Below, in pieces: positions 52,203 through 62,160 of a DNA stretch of 64,000 nucleotides (positions are counted from its first letter, which is position 1; every line of letters starts with the position of its first letter). The notes beneath the pieces were generated by a model that made no database searches, was not told where the DNA came from, and saw only the letters and a list, made by a program, of their open reading frames with translations. Origin of the DNA: Rhizorhapis sp036570425. Its GTDB lineage: Bacteria; Pseudomonadota; Alphaproteobacteria; Sphingomonadales; Sphingomonadaceae. Location of the stretch: contig DATCYF010000014.1 in NCBI GenBank assembly GCA_036570425.1, positions 1 to 64,000 of the forward strand, read 5' to 3'. Position numbers and translations under genes: made by a program.

Positions 52203-53483
52203 TCAATTTTCGATGGGCTGCTTGCCAACCACGGCCAGTTCATAGCCGTCAAGCGCCACAAGACTGTGATGGCTGTTGGTTAATAGAATCATTTCATGCA
52301 CACCCATCTCCGCCAATATCTGCGCACCGACGCCATAGTCGCGCAGTTCGTCCATATTGGGCTCTTCCATGCCTGCCTTCATACGGAACATGCGCGTAAA
52401 AGCGTCAGGCGTATGGCGGTTCAGAATGACCACAACGCCCGATCCTGCCTCTCCAATGATCTCCATGGAACGCGACAGGAGCTTACTGCGCGGTCCTTCC
52501 TGACCCAACAGGTCAGTGAAGGGAGAGAATTGATGCATGCGCACCAAAGTTGGCGTGTCGAGGCTGATGCGCCCTTTTTGGAGGGCTATCTGTTCCGTGC
52601 CGGTCGCCTTGTTGAAGAAGGTCATGGCAGTCCAGTCGCCACCCCAGCGGCTGGTGAATTGCACTTCCGACCGTTTCTGGACCAAATGATCATTGCGCCG
52701 CCGATAGGCTATAAGATCACGGATCGTCCCGATCTTCAGCCGGTGCTTTTGCGCGAAGGGGATAAGATCATCCATTCGCGCCATTGTGCCGTCATCTTTC
52801 ATGATTTCGCAGATGACACCGGAGGGATTCAGTCCCGCCAACCGCGCCACATCCACTGCCGCCTCGGTATGCCCCGTGCGCACGAGCACGCCACCATCGC
52901 GAGCGACCAGGGGAAAAACATGGCCAGGCGTAACAATATCGTCCTTGCCGCGCCCTGCATCGATTGCAACCGCGATCGTGCGGGCCCGATCACCCGCGCT
53001 AATGCCCGTAGTTACCCCCTCCCGCGCTTCAATCGACACCGTGAAAGCCGTTTCATGCCGCGTACCATTATTCCGGCTCATCAGGTCCAGCCCCAAGGCC
53101 TCCACGCGATCCCGGGTCAGCGCAAGGCAGATAAGGCCCCGGCCATGAGTCGCCATGAAATTGATGGCTTCCGGCGTCGCCATCTGCGCCGGAATCACGA
53201 GATCGCCCTCATTCTCCCGGTCCTCGTCATCGACCAGAATGAACATTCGTCCATTGCGAGCTTCGTTGATGATTTCTTCCGGGCTTGCCAGCGCGGTGCC
53301 GCCCTCTCGCTTCAGAAGATAGGTTTCGAGCTTACCCAGCGTGTCGGCGGTCGGATTCCAATCGGGTTCGTCCATCCGACGCAAGGAATTCGCATGCAGC
53401 CCCGCTGCCCGCGCGAGACCCGACCGCGACATGCCTCCATCGGAAATCAAGCCGCGTAACTTCTCCATCAAATCGGCGCTCAC
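52203..53483 (-). CDS. ribB: 3,4-dihydroxy-2-butanone-4-phosphate synthase with N-terminal HTH and degenerate RibA domain
   Basis: This 426-residue protein has three parts. Residues 1 to about 62 form a Cro/CI-like helix-turn-helix (SRSGLARAAGLHANSLRRM). Residues about 66-270 are the RibB domain with the acidic DDEDRENEGDLV motif and GHVFPLVARDGGVLVRTGHTEAAVD. The rest resembles GTP cyclohydrolase II (RibA), but the zinc-binding cysteines are missing (the corresponding segment reads GQEGPRSKLLSRSM), so only the RibB reaction is expected. It is upstream of ribH. A palindrome with repeated ATCACA elements lies just before it. Confidence 0.9.
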   Translation of the reverse strand: MSADLMEKLRGLISDGGMSRSGLARAAGLHANSLRRMDEPDWNPTADTLGKLETYLLKREGGTALASPEEIINEARNGRMFILVDDEDRENEGDLVIPAQMATPEAINFMATHGRGLICLALTRDRVEALGLDLMSRNNGTRHETAFTVSIEAREGVTTGISAGDRARTIAVAIDAGRGKDDIVTPGHVFPLVARDGGVLVRTGHTEAAVDVARLAGLNPSGVICEIMKDDGTMARMDDLIPFAQKHRLKIGTIRDLIAYRRRNDHLVQKRSEVQFTSRWGGDWTAMTFFNKATGTEQIALQKGRISLDTPTLVRMHQFSPFTDLLGQEGPRSKLLSRSMEIIGEAGSGVVVILNRHTPDAFTRMFRMKAGMEEPNMDELRDYGVGAQILAEMGVHEMILLTNSHHSLVALDGYELAVVGKQPIEN

Positions 53484-53522
53484 TGCATTTTCTCCTGCTC
53501 ATACCGAAGATTGAGGAGTCCG

Positions 53523-53565
53523 AATATCACATCACACTGTGATCGAATAGTAAGAAATATCACAT
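53523..53565. promoter_or_regulatory. ATCACA-type palindrome and direct repeats upstream of ribB
   Basis: ATCACACTGTGAT (53531-53543) is a 6-1-6 palindrome. AATATCACAT occurs twice, at 53523-53532 and 53556-53565, with a 33-base period of about three helical turns. The cluster lies 40-80 bases upstream of ribB, in the position of an operator. No FMN riboswitch is visible in this leader. Confidence 0.45.
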
Positions 53566-53695
53566 TGCCGATTTTGCGCCCTATGTAGATCACGTTAAAG
53601 GCGCCGGAACACCGACCGCCGTGCCAAAGCTAATGCTTGAATGTGAAGTAGCGACAGGAAAGAGCGCCGCGACTGGCGCATTATACAGGAAAAAA

Positions 53696-53770
<75 letters not shown>

Positions 53771-53884
53771 ATGACCATTTACCCGACTCTGGCGCGGGAC
53801 TTTGGAAGCGGGCCTATGGCCGCAGCCCATGCCTCTTGTCAAGGCGGCTTGCCCATTTCGATCGAAAATCGCTATCAGCGCGGC

Positions 53885-54010
53885 ATGAGCAAAGGCGATG
53901 AAGAACGTGCAAAGCGGCTGGCGGAAGCGCTCCGGCAAAATCTGCGGCGTCGCAAGGTGCAAGCGCGTGAGGACAAGGGTAAAGACAAAAAACCGGAAGA
54001 CAGCCGCTGA
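53885..54010 (+). CDS. small charged hypothetical protein upstream of gyrB
   Basis: This is a 41-residue, strongly charged and probably helical protein rich in Lys, Arg and Glu (MSKGDEERAKRLAEALRQN at the start). The longer open frame would overlap the tRNA gene, so the internal ATG at 53885 is the only reasonable start. It lies about 80 bases before gyrB on the same strand. Short proteins of this type are common in sphingomonads, but no function is known. Confidence 0.5.
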   Translation: MSKGDEERAKRLAEALRQNLRRRKVQAREDKGKDKKPEDSR

Positions 54011-54091
54011 CCCTGTGTGGCACCTCGCTATATATGGGAGAGGGACACTCTAAGGCTTGGGTTTTTGCGCGGTCTTGCCTATAGGCTTTGC

Positions 54092-56563
54092 ATGACTGAA
54101 GAACCTCAAAAGAATGCATATGGCGCAGACAGCATCAAGGTCCTCAAGGGCCTGGATGCAGTGCGCAAACGGCCCGGCATGTATATCGGCGACACCGATG
54201 ACGGATCGGGTCTGCACCACATGGTTTTCGAAGTATCCGACAACGCGATTGACGAGGCTCTGGCCGGTCATTGCGATCGTATCGATATCATGCTGAACGC
54301 GGACGGATCAGTCAGCGTGACTGACAATGGTCGCGGCATACCGACCGGCATTCACAGCGAAGAAGGCGTTTCAGCCGCCGAAGTCATCATGACTCAGCTT
54401 CATGCGGGCGGCAAGTTCGAGAACACGGCGGACGATAACGCCTATAAGGTCTCGGGCGGACTGCATGGCGTGGGTGTTTCCGTCGTGAACGCGCTCAGCG
54501 ATTGGCTGGACCTCACGATCTGGCGTGACGGCAAGGAGCATTACATGCGCTTCCGCAACGGGGATGCAGAAGCGCCACTCAAGGTTGTGGGAGATGCGGA
54601 CCGGAAGGGAACGATGGTGACGTTTTTGCCTTCCCCCGCCACCTTCAAGATCACAGAGTTCGATTTCGACAAGCTGGAACATCGCTTTCGCGAACTTGCT
54701 TTTCTCAACAGCGGCGTGCGCCTGTTTCTGACGGATGCGCGGCATGAGGACACCAAACAGGTCGAGCTTTATTATGAAGGCGGCATCGCAGCATTCGTCA
54801 AATGGCTGGATCGTAATAAAACGCCGCTGATCCCCCATCCCATAGCTATCATGGGACAGCGAGATGACGTCGGGATCGACGTGTCCCTGGAATGGAACGA
54901 CACCTATTATGAAAATGTGCTGTGTTTCACCAACAACATCCCGCAACGGGATGGAGGGACGCATCTCGCCGCCTTCCGGGCAGCGCTGACGCGGACGCTT
55001 AACAATTACGCGGACAAATCGGGGCTACTCAAAAAAGAAAAGGTCAGCCTGACGGGTGACGACATGCGCGAAGGCCTCACCGCCATTGTATCCGTAAAGC
55101 TTCCAGACCCTAAATTCTCCTCTCAGACCAAAGATAAGCTGGTCTCTTCTGAAGTGCGTCAGCCGCTCGAAAGTCTGATGGCGGACAAATTGGCCGAATG
55201 GCTGGAGGAAAATCCGGGCCATGCGAAAACGATTGTCCAGAAGATTATCGATGCCGCCGCCGCACGCGAGGCAGCGCGCAAGGCGCGTGAGCTTACGCGT
55301 CGAAAGGGCGTGATGGACATCGCCTCTCTGCCCGGCAAACTTGCTGATTGTCAGGAGCGCGACCCCGCCAAATCGGAACTCTTCCTGGTCGAAGGCGATT
55401 CGGCAGGTGGTTCGGCCAAGCAAGGACGTGATCGTCATTATCAAGCGATTCTGCCGCTAAAGGGCAAGATATTGAATGTCGAACGCGCGCGATTTGACCG
55501 AATGCTGTCATCAAAGGAGATCGGCACGCTCATTCAGGCAATGGGCACGGGAATCCGCGACGATTTCAACTTAGAGAAGTTGCGCTATCACAAGATCGTG
55601 ATCATGACCGACGCAGACGTCGACGGCGCCCACATTCGCACGCTGCTCCTCACTTTCTTTTATCGGCAGATGCCGCAGATCATCGAGAACGGGCATCTCT
55701 TCATTGCGCAGCCGCCGCTCTACAAGGCGGCGCGTGGCCGATCGGAAGTGTATCTGAAGGATGAAGCGGCGCTCGATCAATATCTGGTCGACAATGGCGT
55801 GGAAATGATGCGGCTGGACACCGCCGGGGGTTCCCGGACCGGTCAGGATCTTCGGGCGCTGGTCGATCACGCCCGCCGTATGCGCACGCTGATGCGCTAT
55901 GTCCCACGCCGCTATGATCCAGCGATCATAGAGGCGCTGGCGCTGGGCGGTGCACTTACGCCGGAACTTGACCGGAGTGAGCGCGAAGCAAGGCTCTCCG
56001 CTGCCGTGCATTGGATGGATGTGAATGACCCTGAGGGCAAGTGGACGGGCCGCATTTCCGCAGAGGGCGGCTTCCATTTCGAACGGCTATGGCGGGGCGT
56101 CACAGATCATCACCTGATCGAAGCCACATTCATTGGCAGCGCAGAGGCGCGCAAACTGCATACGCTGGCCATGGAGCAAGCGGAAAACTACGCCGTCGCA
56201 AGTCGTCTTGTCGCAGCCAAGACTGCTGCGGCGCAAAATGCCGACGAGGATGGCGAGGAAGAAATTGCGCCCGTCGCAACCAAGGGTACGACCATTACTC
56301 GGCCATCAGAGTTGCTGGACGCCGTTCTTCAATCTGGACGTAAAGGCCTTTCGATTCAGCGTTACAAGGGATTGGGTGAAATGAACGCTGAACAACTCTG
56401 GGAAACCACGCTTGATCCGGGCAATCGTTCCCTTCTGCGGGTGGAAATTAACCAAGCAGATGTGGCTGATGAAATTTTTACGCGGCTGATGGGCGACGTT
56501 GTGGAACCAAGGCGCGAATTCATTCAGGACAACGCTCTAAGCGTCGCCAATTTGGATATTTAG
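54092..56563 (+). CDS. gyrB: DNA gyrase subunit B
   Basis: GyrB (823 residues) is the ATPase subunit of the type II topoisomerase that introduces negative supercoils. The GHKL ATPase motifs (DNGRGIP, GGLHGVGVSVVNALS), the TOPRIM segments (EGDSAGGSAKQGRDR, DADVDGAHIRTLLLTFF) and the C-terminal QRYKGLGEMN are all present. The ATG at 54092 gives the usual N-terminus (YGADSIKVLKGLDAVRKRPG). Confidence 0.98.
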   Translation: MTEEPQKNAYGADSIKVLKGLDAVRKRPGMYIGDTDDGSGLHHMVFEVSDNAIDEALAGHCDRIDIMLNADGSVSVTDNGRGIPTGIHSEEGVSAAEVIMTQLHAGGKFENTADDNAYKVSGGLHGVGVSVVNALSDWLDLTIWRDGKEHYMRFRNGDAEAPLKVVGDADRKGTMVTFLPSPATFKITEFDFDKLEHRFRELAFLNSGVRLFLTDARHEDTKQVELYYEGGIAAFVKWLDRNKTPLIPHPIAIMGQRDDVGIDVSLEWNDTYYENVLCFTNNIPQRDGGTHLAAFRAALTRTLNNYADKSGLLKKEKVSLTGDDMREGLTAIVSVKLPDPKFSSQTKDKLVSSEVRQPLESLMADKLAEWLEENPGHAKTIVQKIIDAAAAREAARKARELTRRKGVMDIASLPGKLADCQERDPAKSELFLVEGDSAGGSAKQGRDRHYQAILPLKGKILNVERARFDRMLSSKEIGTLIQAMGTGIRDDFNLEKLRYHKIVIMTDADVDGAHIRTLLLTFFYRQMPQIIENGHLFIAQPPLYKAARGRSEVYLKDEAALDQYLVDNGVEMMRLDTAGGSRTGQDLRALVDHARRMRTLMRYVPRRYDPAIIEALALGGALTPELDRSEREARLSAAVHWMDVNDPEGKWTGRISAEGGFHFERLWRGVTDHHLIEATFIGSAEARKLHTLAMEQAENYAVASRLVAAKTAAAQNADEDGEEEIAPVATKGTTITRPSELLDAVLQSGRKGLSIQRYKGLGEMNAEQLWETTLDPGNRSLLRVEINQADVADEIFTRLMGDVVEPRREFIQDNALSVANLDI

Positions 56564-56731
56564 CGGGTTCATCGCAGCGAAACTCGCCAATGCCTTCTGA
56601 AAGGCCGTTCGATCGATTGCCGCACATGGGAATTGATCGACGGCCAAGCCGAGATTTCTATCATTCGCTTGTGGCCTCTAAGCGAACCATTCCAGCGGGC
56701 ACGTCCGCAGAGCTTCCCGCCGTACTGTTTG

Positions 56732-57403
56732 TCAGGTGGGAGCCATGGATGATTCATCCACACGGAGCATCTTCCCCTTTGTGATGATAACATGATCACC
56801 TAGTCCAGCCTGCGAAAACAGCAGCGCTGCAAATTTCGTGGGGATACCGATGCACCCATGGGTGGCCAGTCCCCATTCTACTTCGCTGCCATGGATAGCA
56901 ACACCATCATTGGTAAGACGCAGCATGTAAGGCATCGGTGCATCGTAGAGATTGGAAACATGGTCTTCATCCTTCTCCATAATGGAGAAGGTGCCCAGAG
57001 GAGTAGGCTTGTCATCGGCCCCATAAAGAATGACGGCGGCCCCTATTTCATAGCCGGCGCGGAAAACCGAGAGTGTCTGTGCGGCAAGATCAATGGTGAT
57101 GACCACGGGACCATCAGGAACACCCTTGTCGTCCCAAACATAATCGCCGTGCTCGAACGGCCCATCGATATGAAGGATGCGCTTCACAACAAATGTCTGT
57201 TGGGATGAGGGGGCGGCGACGGGATGATCAGCCGTCTTTTCCAAAACTTTTACGGGCGCGCGCGAAGTCAGACCAGACGGGACGGCACTGACAGGCGATC
57301 GGGCGGATAAGCTTGCCACCTGACACACTATGACAACCAAGGCTGCAGCAAAGAGCGGTTTCGCGCGCATCCACGCCCCAACCGCCCTCATCTTTTTCTT
57401 CAT
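56732..57403 (-). CDS. L,D-transpeptidase (YkuD) family protein
   Basis: This 223-residue protein has an N-terminal membrane anchor or signal (about 15-35) and a YkuD domain with VVITIDLAAQTLSVFRAG, PTPLGTFSI, and the catalytic region HGSEVEWGLATHGCIGIP. The catalytic cysteine is present, but the usual SHGCIR reads THGCIG, lacking the conserved arginine. The ATG at 57403 follows GAAGGG. It would crosslink peptidoglycan or attach proteins to it. It is convergent with gyrB. Confidence 0.85.
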   Translation of the reverse strand: MKKKMRAVGAWMRAKPLFAAALVVIVCQVASLSARSPVSAVPSGLTSRAPVKVLEKTADHPVAAPSSQQTFVVKRILHIDGPFEHGDYVWDDKGVPDGPVVITIDLAAQTLSVFRAGYEIGAAVILYGADDKPTPLGTFSIMEKDEDHVSNLYDAPMPYMLRLTNDGVAIHGSEVEWGLATHGCIGIPTKFAALLFSQAGLGDHVIITKGKMLRVDESSMAPT

Positions 57404-57536
57404 TATCAATGCCCTTCATCGCTCTGGGCAGAAATAGCGAAAATATCCGTGTGGGCCAGATGCTGATTCCGCTTGTGCCGCTGCGGGACGTTTCAGACAG
57501 CGAACGTTAACGAGTCAGACTCGCGTCAATAGCGAG

Positions 57537-58820
57537 TCAGCGCGGCAATGGTTCTGGCGGAGATTCCGAAGCCCGCTGCGCAAATAGTTCAACCCGACTA
57601 CGGATCTGCTCCTGACGATAGGCGAGATCAGCCATTGGCACCCCGGTGGGAAGCGCGGCCATCAATTCGTTGAGTTTGGCCAACCGCACGGGCTCCGCGG
57701 TAGGATCACCACCTGCGGACACATTCTGCCAACGAATCTGGAACCAGCCCTCATGAAGACCGGCAGTATCTATCCAGTTGGCGACACCCGGGTCCTGAAG
57801 GGCGATCACATAGGTATAGCTGCCATCCGGATTCGGCTTTGCCTGGGTCTTGTTCAGGCTGGAAATCCGGAGAACGGTTTCCGGGCGTAACGTCCAGGGA
57901 TCGGTGATCTGAAAACCGATATAGTCCGCCCCCCCATCCTTGGTGGTGACGATCAAAGCCTCGTCATCCGCCAGCTTGAACCGGCCGCCGCCAATATAAC
58001 CCCAGCCGCCTTCGCTGTCCCTACGCTGAGGCAGGACGAGGAGGTTCGGCTCCGGAAAGCCGAAGAAACCATCTTTGAAGCGCCGCCAATAATCGACGAA
58101 AGCGGGCGCTGCCTTGACTATTCTGTCGATCAGCGCGGCCTGACTTGGCGCCGGTGTTATCCCGTTCCCTTCGACCAGCCGAAGCGAGAGAGTCGTCGCT
58201 TCCTGTGCCCAATCCGATCGGCTGTCACGCGCGGCCAGCAAGAGTCGACCTGACGCGACTGGAAGATGATTGCTCCGCCCGTTGATCGGCTTGCTGTCGA
58301 TCGTCACGCGGAAAGTGCCATCCGGCTCCAGTGTGATCTGTTTATCAGTCAGCGTGGCGAGATGTTGGCCCATGCCACCGGCAGGGTGCGCCATTTCAAC
58401 ATTAAGGCTGAACTGGCCCGACTTGGGCTTTCCATAACGCCCGACCAACACATAGCTGCTATCACCATCGATATAGCTCACGCGGTTGGAATTGTCGGGA
58501 TTGTCACCGGCGATGACGTCTCCCGGAAAGACATGCCCGAACCAGGAGCGCGGAGTATTATCGGCGATCCAGATAAGCGCCGGCTCCTTTTGCTCCATGG
58601 TGAGTTGCATCAATATATTGCAACGGACCCACTGATCGAGGACTCGATCCAACGCCTCCCGGCCATCGATCGATTGCGCCCCGGGATCAGCAAGCATCAT
58701 CTGCCGCAGCTTCTCCCGCACGGCTTGCATTTCCGGCAGGGCCTCAATCCGCAACGCCTCTTTCTCGGCCGTGATCTGCGCTGGTGTCGCAAGGGGATTG
58801 GCGCGCATCTGCGTAGTCAT
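57537..58820 (-). CDS. DUF1214 domain protein
   Basis: This 427-residue protein has no signal peptide. Its N-terminal half contains a helical region (to about 75) followed by beta-rich sequence, and the C-terminal half contains segments typical of DUF1214 (FGFPEPNLLVLPQ, GGWGYIGGGRFKL, DEALIVTTKDGGADYIGFQITDPW). The biochemical function of the family is unknown. It appears monocistronic. Confidence 0.7.
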   Translation of the reverse strand: MTTQMRANPLATPAQITAEKEALRIEALPEMQAVREKLRQMMLADPGAQSIDGREALDRVLDQWVRCNILMQLTMEQKEPALIWIADNTPRSWFGHVFPGDVIAGDNPDNSNRVSYIDGDSSYVLVGRYGKPKSGQFSLNVEMAHPAGGMGQHLATLTDKQITLEPDGTFRVTIDSKPINGRSNHLPVASGRLLLAARDSRSDWAQEATTLSLRLVEGNGITPAPSQAALIDRIVKAAPAFVDYWRRFKDGFFGFPEPNLLVLPQRRDSEGGWGYIGGGRFKLADDEALIVTTKDGGADYIGFQITDPWTLRPETVLRISSLNKTQAKPNPDGSYTYVIALQDPGVANWIDTAGLHEGWFQIRWQNVSAGGDPTAEPVRLAKLNELMAALPTGVPMADLAYRQEQIRSRVELFAQRASESPPEPLPR

Positions 58821-59156
58821 GATCAGAGCCTCCGACAGGAGAATATGGAAAAAACCGAGGAGGCGTCAGCTCCCTCTAGACAATGGAGCTGCTCGTCCTG
58901 CATTTCGGTCCACGGGGGGTCTGATTCCCTTTGCATCACCTCTCCCTATCCCGCGACTCACGGCTTCCGTCTCGCGTAGAATTCCGATCCTCGGTGAAGT
59001 GGCATATTCTACACTGTAGAAATTGTCTATTGCTACCTCGTCGCGGCAATTCGCTGCCTATTCATAATCATTGGAAAGCCGTGCTCCTGACTATTATGTC
59101 GAAGCTCAATCACAGCCCGGCTGCACCAATGGGCCTCTTTCTATCCAGCACATTCA
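58821..59156. other. intergenic region without a recognisable gene
   Basis: About 336 bases between the DUF1214 gene and the end of galU. The promoter of the DUF1214 gene should lie at the left end. No RNA gene, repeat or terminator could be supported. Confidence 0.4.
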
Positions 59157-60029
59157 TCAGGATTTGAGCAAATCCACGGCGAAAGCGCGAATATGATCGC
59201 GCATATCCTCACGCTCCAGCGCCAAGGCGAAGTTCGCCTCGATATAACCCGTTTTGGATCCGCAATCGAAGCGGCGGCCATTAAAGGTGACGCCATGAAA
59301 AGGCTGAATGCCAACAAGCGATGCCATGGCGTCGGTCAACTGAATTTCGCCACCCGCACCTTTTTCCTGATTTTCCAATATGCGCATCACCTCTGGCTGA
59401 AGGATATAGCGCCCGGCTATGATGAGGTTGGAAGGCGCCGTTCCCGGCGCGGGCTTTTCGACCAAGCCCCTGACTTCAGTCAATGCTCCTTTGGACGCAC
59501 CGGGGGCAAGAATGCCGTAGCTCGATGTCTGTTCCATCGGTACTTCGAGCGCGCAGATCAGATTGCCGCCGACATTTTCATAGGCATCAACCATCTGCTT
59601 CATGCAGCCGGGCGAACCCACCATGAATTCATCCGGCAAGAAAACCGCGAAGGGCTCATTCCCCACGATTTCGCGTGCGCACCATACTGCATGTCCCAGG
59701 CCCAGAGGCTCCTGCTGCCGCACGAAGGCGGCATTGCCCGGCATCAACCGGGTTGGGGCAAGGATGGAAAGATCCTTGCCGCGCTCCGACATGGTATGTT
59801 CCAACTCATAGGCAATATCGAAATGATCTTCGATGACGCCCTTTCCGCGGCCGGTGACAAAGATCATCTGCTCAATGCCAGCCTCCAAGGCTTCATCGAC
59901 GGCATATTGAATGAGCGGCCGATCCACGACAGGCAGCATTTCCTTGGGCACGACCTTCGTCGCGGGCAGGAATCGTGTGCCAAGTCCAGCGACAGGAAAG
60001 ATGGCTTTTCTAATCTTTTGCCGGCTCAT
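59157..60029 (-). CDS. galU: UTP-glucose-1-phosphate uridylyltransferase
   Basis: GalU (290 residues) makes UDP-glucose for envelope polysaccharides. The nucleotidyltransferase signature GLGTRFLPATKVVPKEMLP lies near the N-terminus, followed by VDRPLIQYAVDEAL, FVTGRGKGVIEDHFD and GLVEKPAPG. Length and start fit the family. Confidence 0.95.
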   Translation of the reverse strand: MSRQKIRKAIFPVAGLGTRFLPATKVVPKEMLPVVDRPLIQYAVDEALEAGIEQMIFVTGRGKGVIEDHFDIAYELEHTMSERGKDLSILAPTRLMPGNAAFVRQQEPLGLGHAVWCAREIVGNEPFAVFLPDEFMVGSPGCMKQMVDAYENVGGNLICALEVPMEQTSSYGILAPGASKGALTEVRGLVEKPAPGTAPSNLIIAGRYILQPEVMRILENQEKGAGGEIQLTDAMASLVGIQPFHGVTFNGRRFDCGSKTGYIEANFALALEREDMRDHIRAFAVDLLKS

Positions 60030-60149
60030 TGATCATCCTTCTGCTGTTTGCAGCGCGGTCATAGCGCAGCAATTGCGGACTCGTTCCGATCGGGTCAAGC
60101 GTGGAACGCTCACATTTGGCGGGAATATCCGGAATTGCTCGGGTGGACT

Positions 60150-60695
60150 CTAAAGAGCGACCAGACGCTCCCGGCAATTTTCCAGCCGAGAGACTTCCTG
60201 CTCCAGATCATCGAGACTGATGCAGATCATATTGTTCTTTGCATCCCGGCACAGGAATGGAGCATTGTCCGATCCATGTTGTTCCTCGGCAGGTGCCTGG
60301 AAGCCCTGGATGACCAACATCCGGAATTTATCAATTCGCTGGATAGTGCGCTCAATTTCGGCGATTTCGACGAGCTGCATATTGTTCCGCCGGTTCCGCA
60401 TGGATACAATGGCGCGCAGTTCCGCCAGCATCTTGGCCATGGTCGGCCTGATACGGGCAGTCGCGCGCACATCGCCCGCGTTCTGCCGCAATTGTGCGAC
60501 TTTCTGTTCGAGATGCACTTCCAGCTTGCCCCAACTGAAAATCAGACGCCCAATGCCGCACAGCAATGCCTCATGCATTTCTGTTGGCTGACTAGGCTTA
60601 TCTCGGTCAGGGTCACGCGAAAAATCGGCCATAACGCATTTCCCGCTTACTTCTTCATCAATCCCCAAAGCGGAAAAATCATTATACTGAAGCAT
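60150..60695 (-). CDS. hypothetical helical protein
   Basis: This 181-residue protein (or 160 from an ATG at 60632) is predicted mainly helical and charged, without signal peptide or membrane segment and with a possible coiled coil near residues 95-125. I do not recognise a family. It lies alone between galU and the SDHAF4-type gene on the same strand. Confidence 0.5.
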   Translation of the reverse strand: MLQYNDFSALGIDEEVSGKCVMADFSRDPDRDKPSQPTEMHEALLCGIGRLIFSWGKLEVHLEQKVAQLRQNAGDVRATARIRPTMAKMLAELRAIVSMRNRRNNMQLVEIAEIERTIQRIDKFRMLVIQGFQAPAEEQHGSDNAPFLCRDAKNNMICISLDDLEQEVSRLENCRERLVAL

Positions 60696-60883
60696 GATGT
60701 CGCGATCTCCATTGAACCGGCTAAGGTAGTACCAATTGGGGAGGACAGTAGGAGCGGGTCAGAAAGACTGCACGCTGGCGCATTCCCACTGCTCGCATGG
60801 ATGGCACGAACCGCCGCGACCTGTGCAAAAAATACGTTCGCCTGTAGCTTCTCACGATCCTCCGGAACCAAAATTCCGTGAAA

Positions 60884-61051
60884 TCAGAAGTCGATAGCGA
60901 TACCCTTGCGTTCCCAATCACCATAGCGCGTGGGGTTTTCCGGATTCATTTCTCCTTCAGCAATATCCTTATCAAGGGGATCCGGCTGAGGCACTGGTGG
61001 GCTCTTGGACAGATAAGCCGGAGGTTTTACATGATCCGGGCGCTTGCCCAT
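60884..61051 (-). CDS. SDHAF4-like (DUF1674) succinate dehydrogenase assembly factor
   Basis: This 55-residue protein ends in the signature NPTRYGDWERKGIAIDF, diagnostic of the DUF1674/SDHAF4 family conserved in alphaproteobacteria and mitochondria. The N-terminal part is proline-rich and disordered (PPAYLSKSPPVPQPDPLD). Family members chaperone the flavinylated SdhA subunit. The start is the only ATG giving the expected short length. Confidence 0.88.
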   Translation of the reverse strand: MGKRPDHVKPPAYLSKSPPVPQPDPLDKDIAEGEMNPENPTRYGDWERKGIAIDF

Positions 61052-61140
61052 GTTATGTCCTTTTCACATTGAAGCCAATTGAATGTCATCCCACATTCAT
61101 GCGGTCCGCTCTATAAAGTGCGGAGACGGAGGTTTTACAA

Positions 61141-62085
61141 GTGAACGGTTTGAAGACAGTAATGCTGCTGTCAGCGCTGACAGCGCTATTCATGGCGCTC
61201 GGTTATACGCTTGGCGGACCCAGCGGCGCCGTGATCGCGCTTTTGATCGCGGCGGGGATGAACCTCTTCACATTCTGGAATGCGGACAAGATTGTCCTCA
61301 AGATGCACCATGCTCGCGAGGTCGACGGCAGGACAGCTCCGGAATTTTACGGTCTGGTGCAGCAACTCGCAGGCAGGGCAGGACTGCCCATGCCGAAGGT
61401 CTATATAGTCGACAGCCCTCATCCCAACGCTTTCGCCACGGGCCGCAATCCCGAAAATGCAGCCGTCGCGGCAACGAGCGGCCTTCTTTCCATGCTGAGC
61501 CAGGAAGAAGTTGCTGGCGTCATGGCGCACGAGTTGGGCCACGTGCGCAATCGCGACACTTTGATCATGACGATGGTGGCGACCATTGCAGGCGCTATCT
61601 CGATGCTGGCGAATTTCGGCCTGTTCTTTCGCGGCCATGACGGTCGCGGCGCGGGCATGGCGGGTCTGCTGGCAGTTCTGGTCGCGCCTTTTGCCGCAAT
61701 GATCGTGCAAATGGCCATCAGCCGGACCCGGGAGTATGGAGCCGATCGGGCCGGCGGTGAAATCAGCGGCAATCCGCGTGCGCTGGCTTCTGCCTTACGA
61801 AAGATAGCGGGAGGCGCGGCGCGCATCCCCAATCCCGTCACGGAACATAACCCGGCCGCGGCGCAGCTTTACATTGTGCCGACCCATATCAGCCAACTCT
61901 TTTCCACGCATCCGGCGACCGAAAGCCGTATAGCGGCGCTGGAGGAAATGGCCCGGAACCTGGGCATTGAACCGGCGACTGGTTCGCCCCTCATGCGGGG
62001 TGAGAGCGAAACGTCTGCACTCTTTCCGACCGGAAAGCCCGCCTCCCGCCGTTCCAGCGCCCTTAACCCACATGAGCATTCATGA
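61141..62085 (+). CDS. htpX: membrane zinc metalloprotease HtpX
   Basis: HtpX (314 residues) degrades misfolded inner-membrane proteins. Two N-terminal helices (about 5-22 and 28-48), the zinc motif HELGH (His130, Glu131, His134) and two further helices (about 145-195) are visible, with the third ligand region in REYGADRAG. It uses a GTG start at 61141 behind CGGAGG. Confidence 0.93.
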   Translation: MNGLKTVMLLSALTALFMALGYTLGGPSGAVIALLIAAGMNLFTFWNADKIVLKMHHAREVDGRTAPEFYGLVQQLAGRAGLPMPKVYIVDSPHPNAFATGRNPENAAVAATSGLLSMLSQEEVAGVMAHELGHVRNRDTLIMTMVATIAGAISMLANFGLFFRGHDGRGAGMAGLLAVLVAPFAAMIVQMAISRTREYGADRAGGEISGNPRALASALRKIAGGAARIPNPVTEHNPAAAQLYIVPTHISQLFSTHPATESRIAALEEMARNLGIEPATGSPLMRGESETSALFPTGKPASRRSSALNPHEHS

Positions 62086-62160
62086 CATTCCGATCAACGG
62101 AGCATGGAAGCAACGTAAGGCTGCTTTGCACCTCGCGCGAAATCGCCTAGGGCGTCGCTC

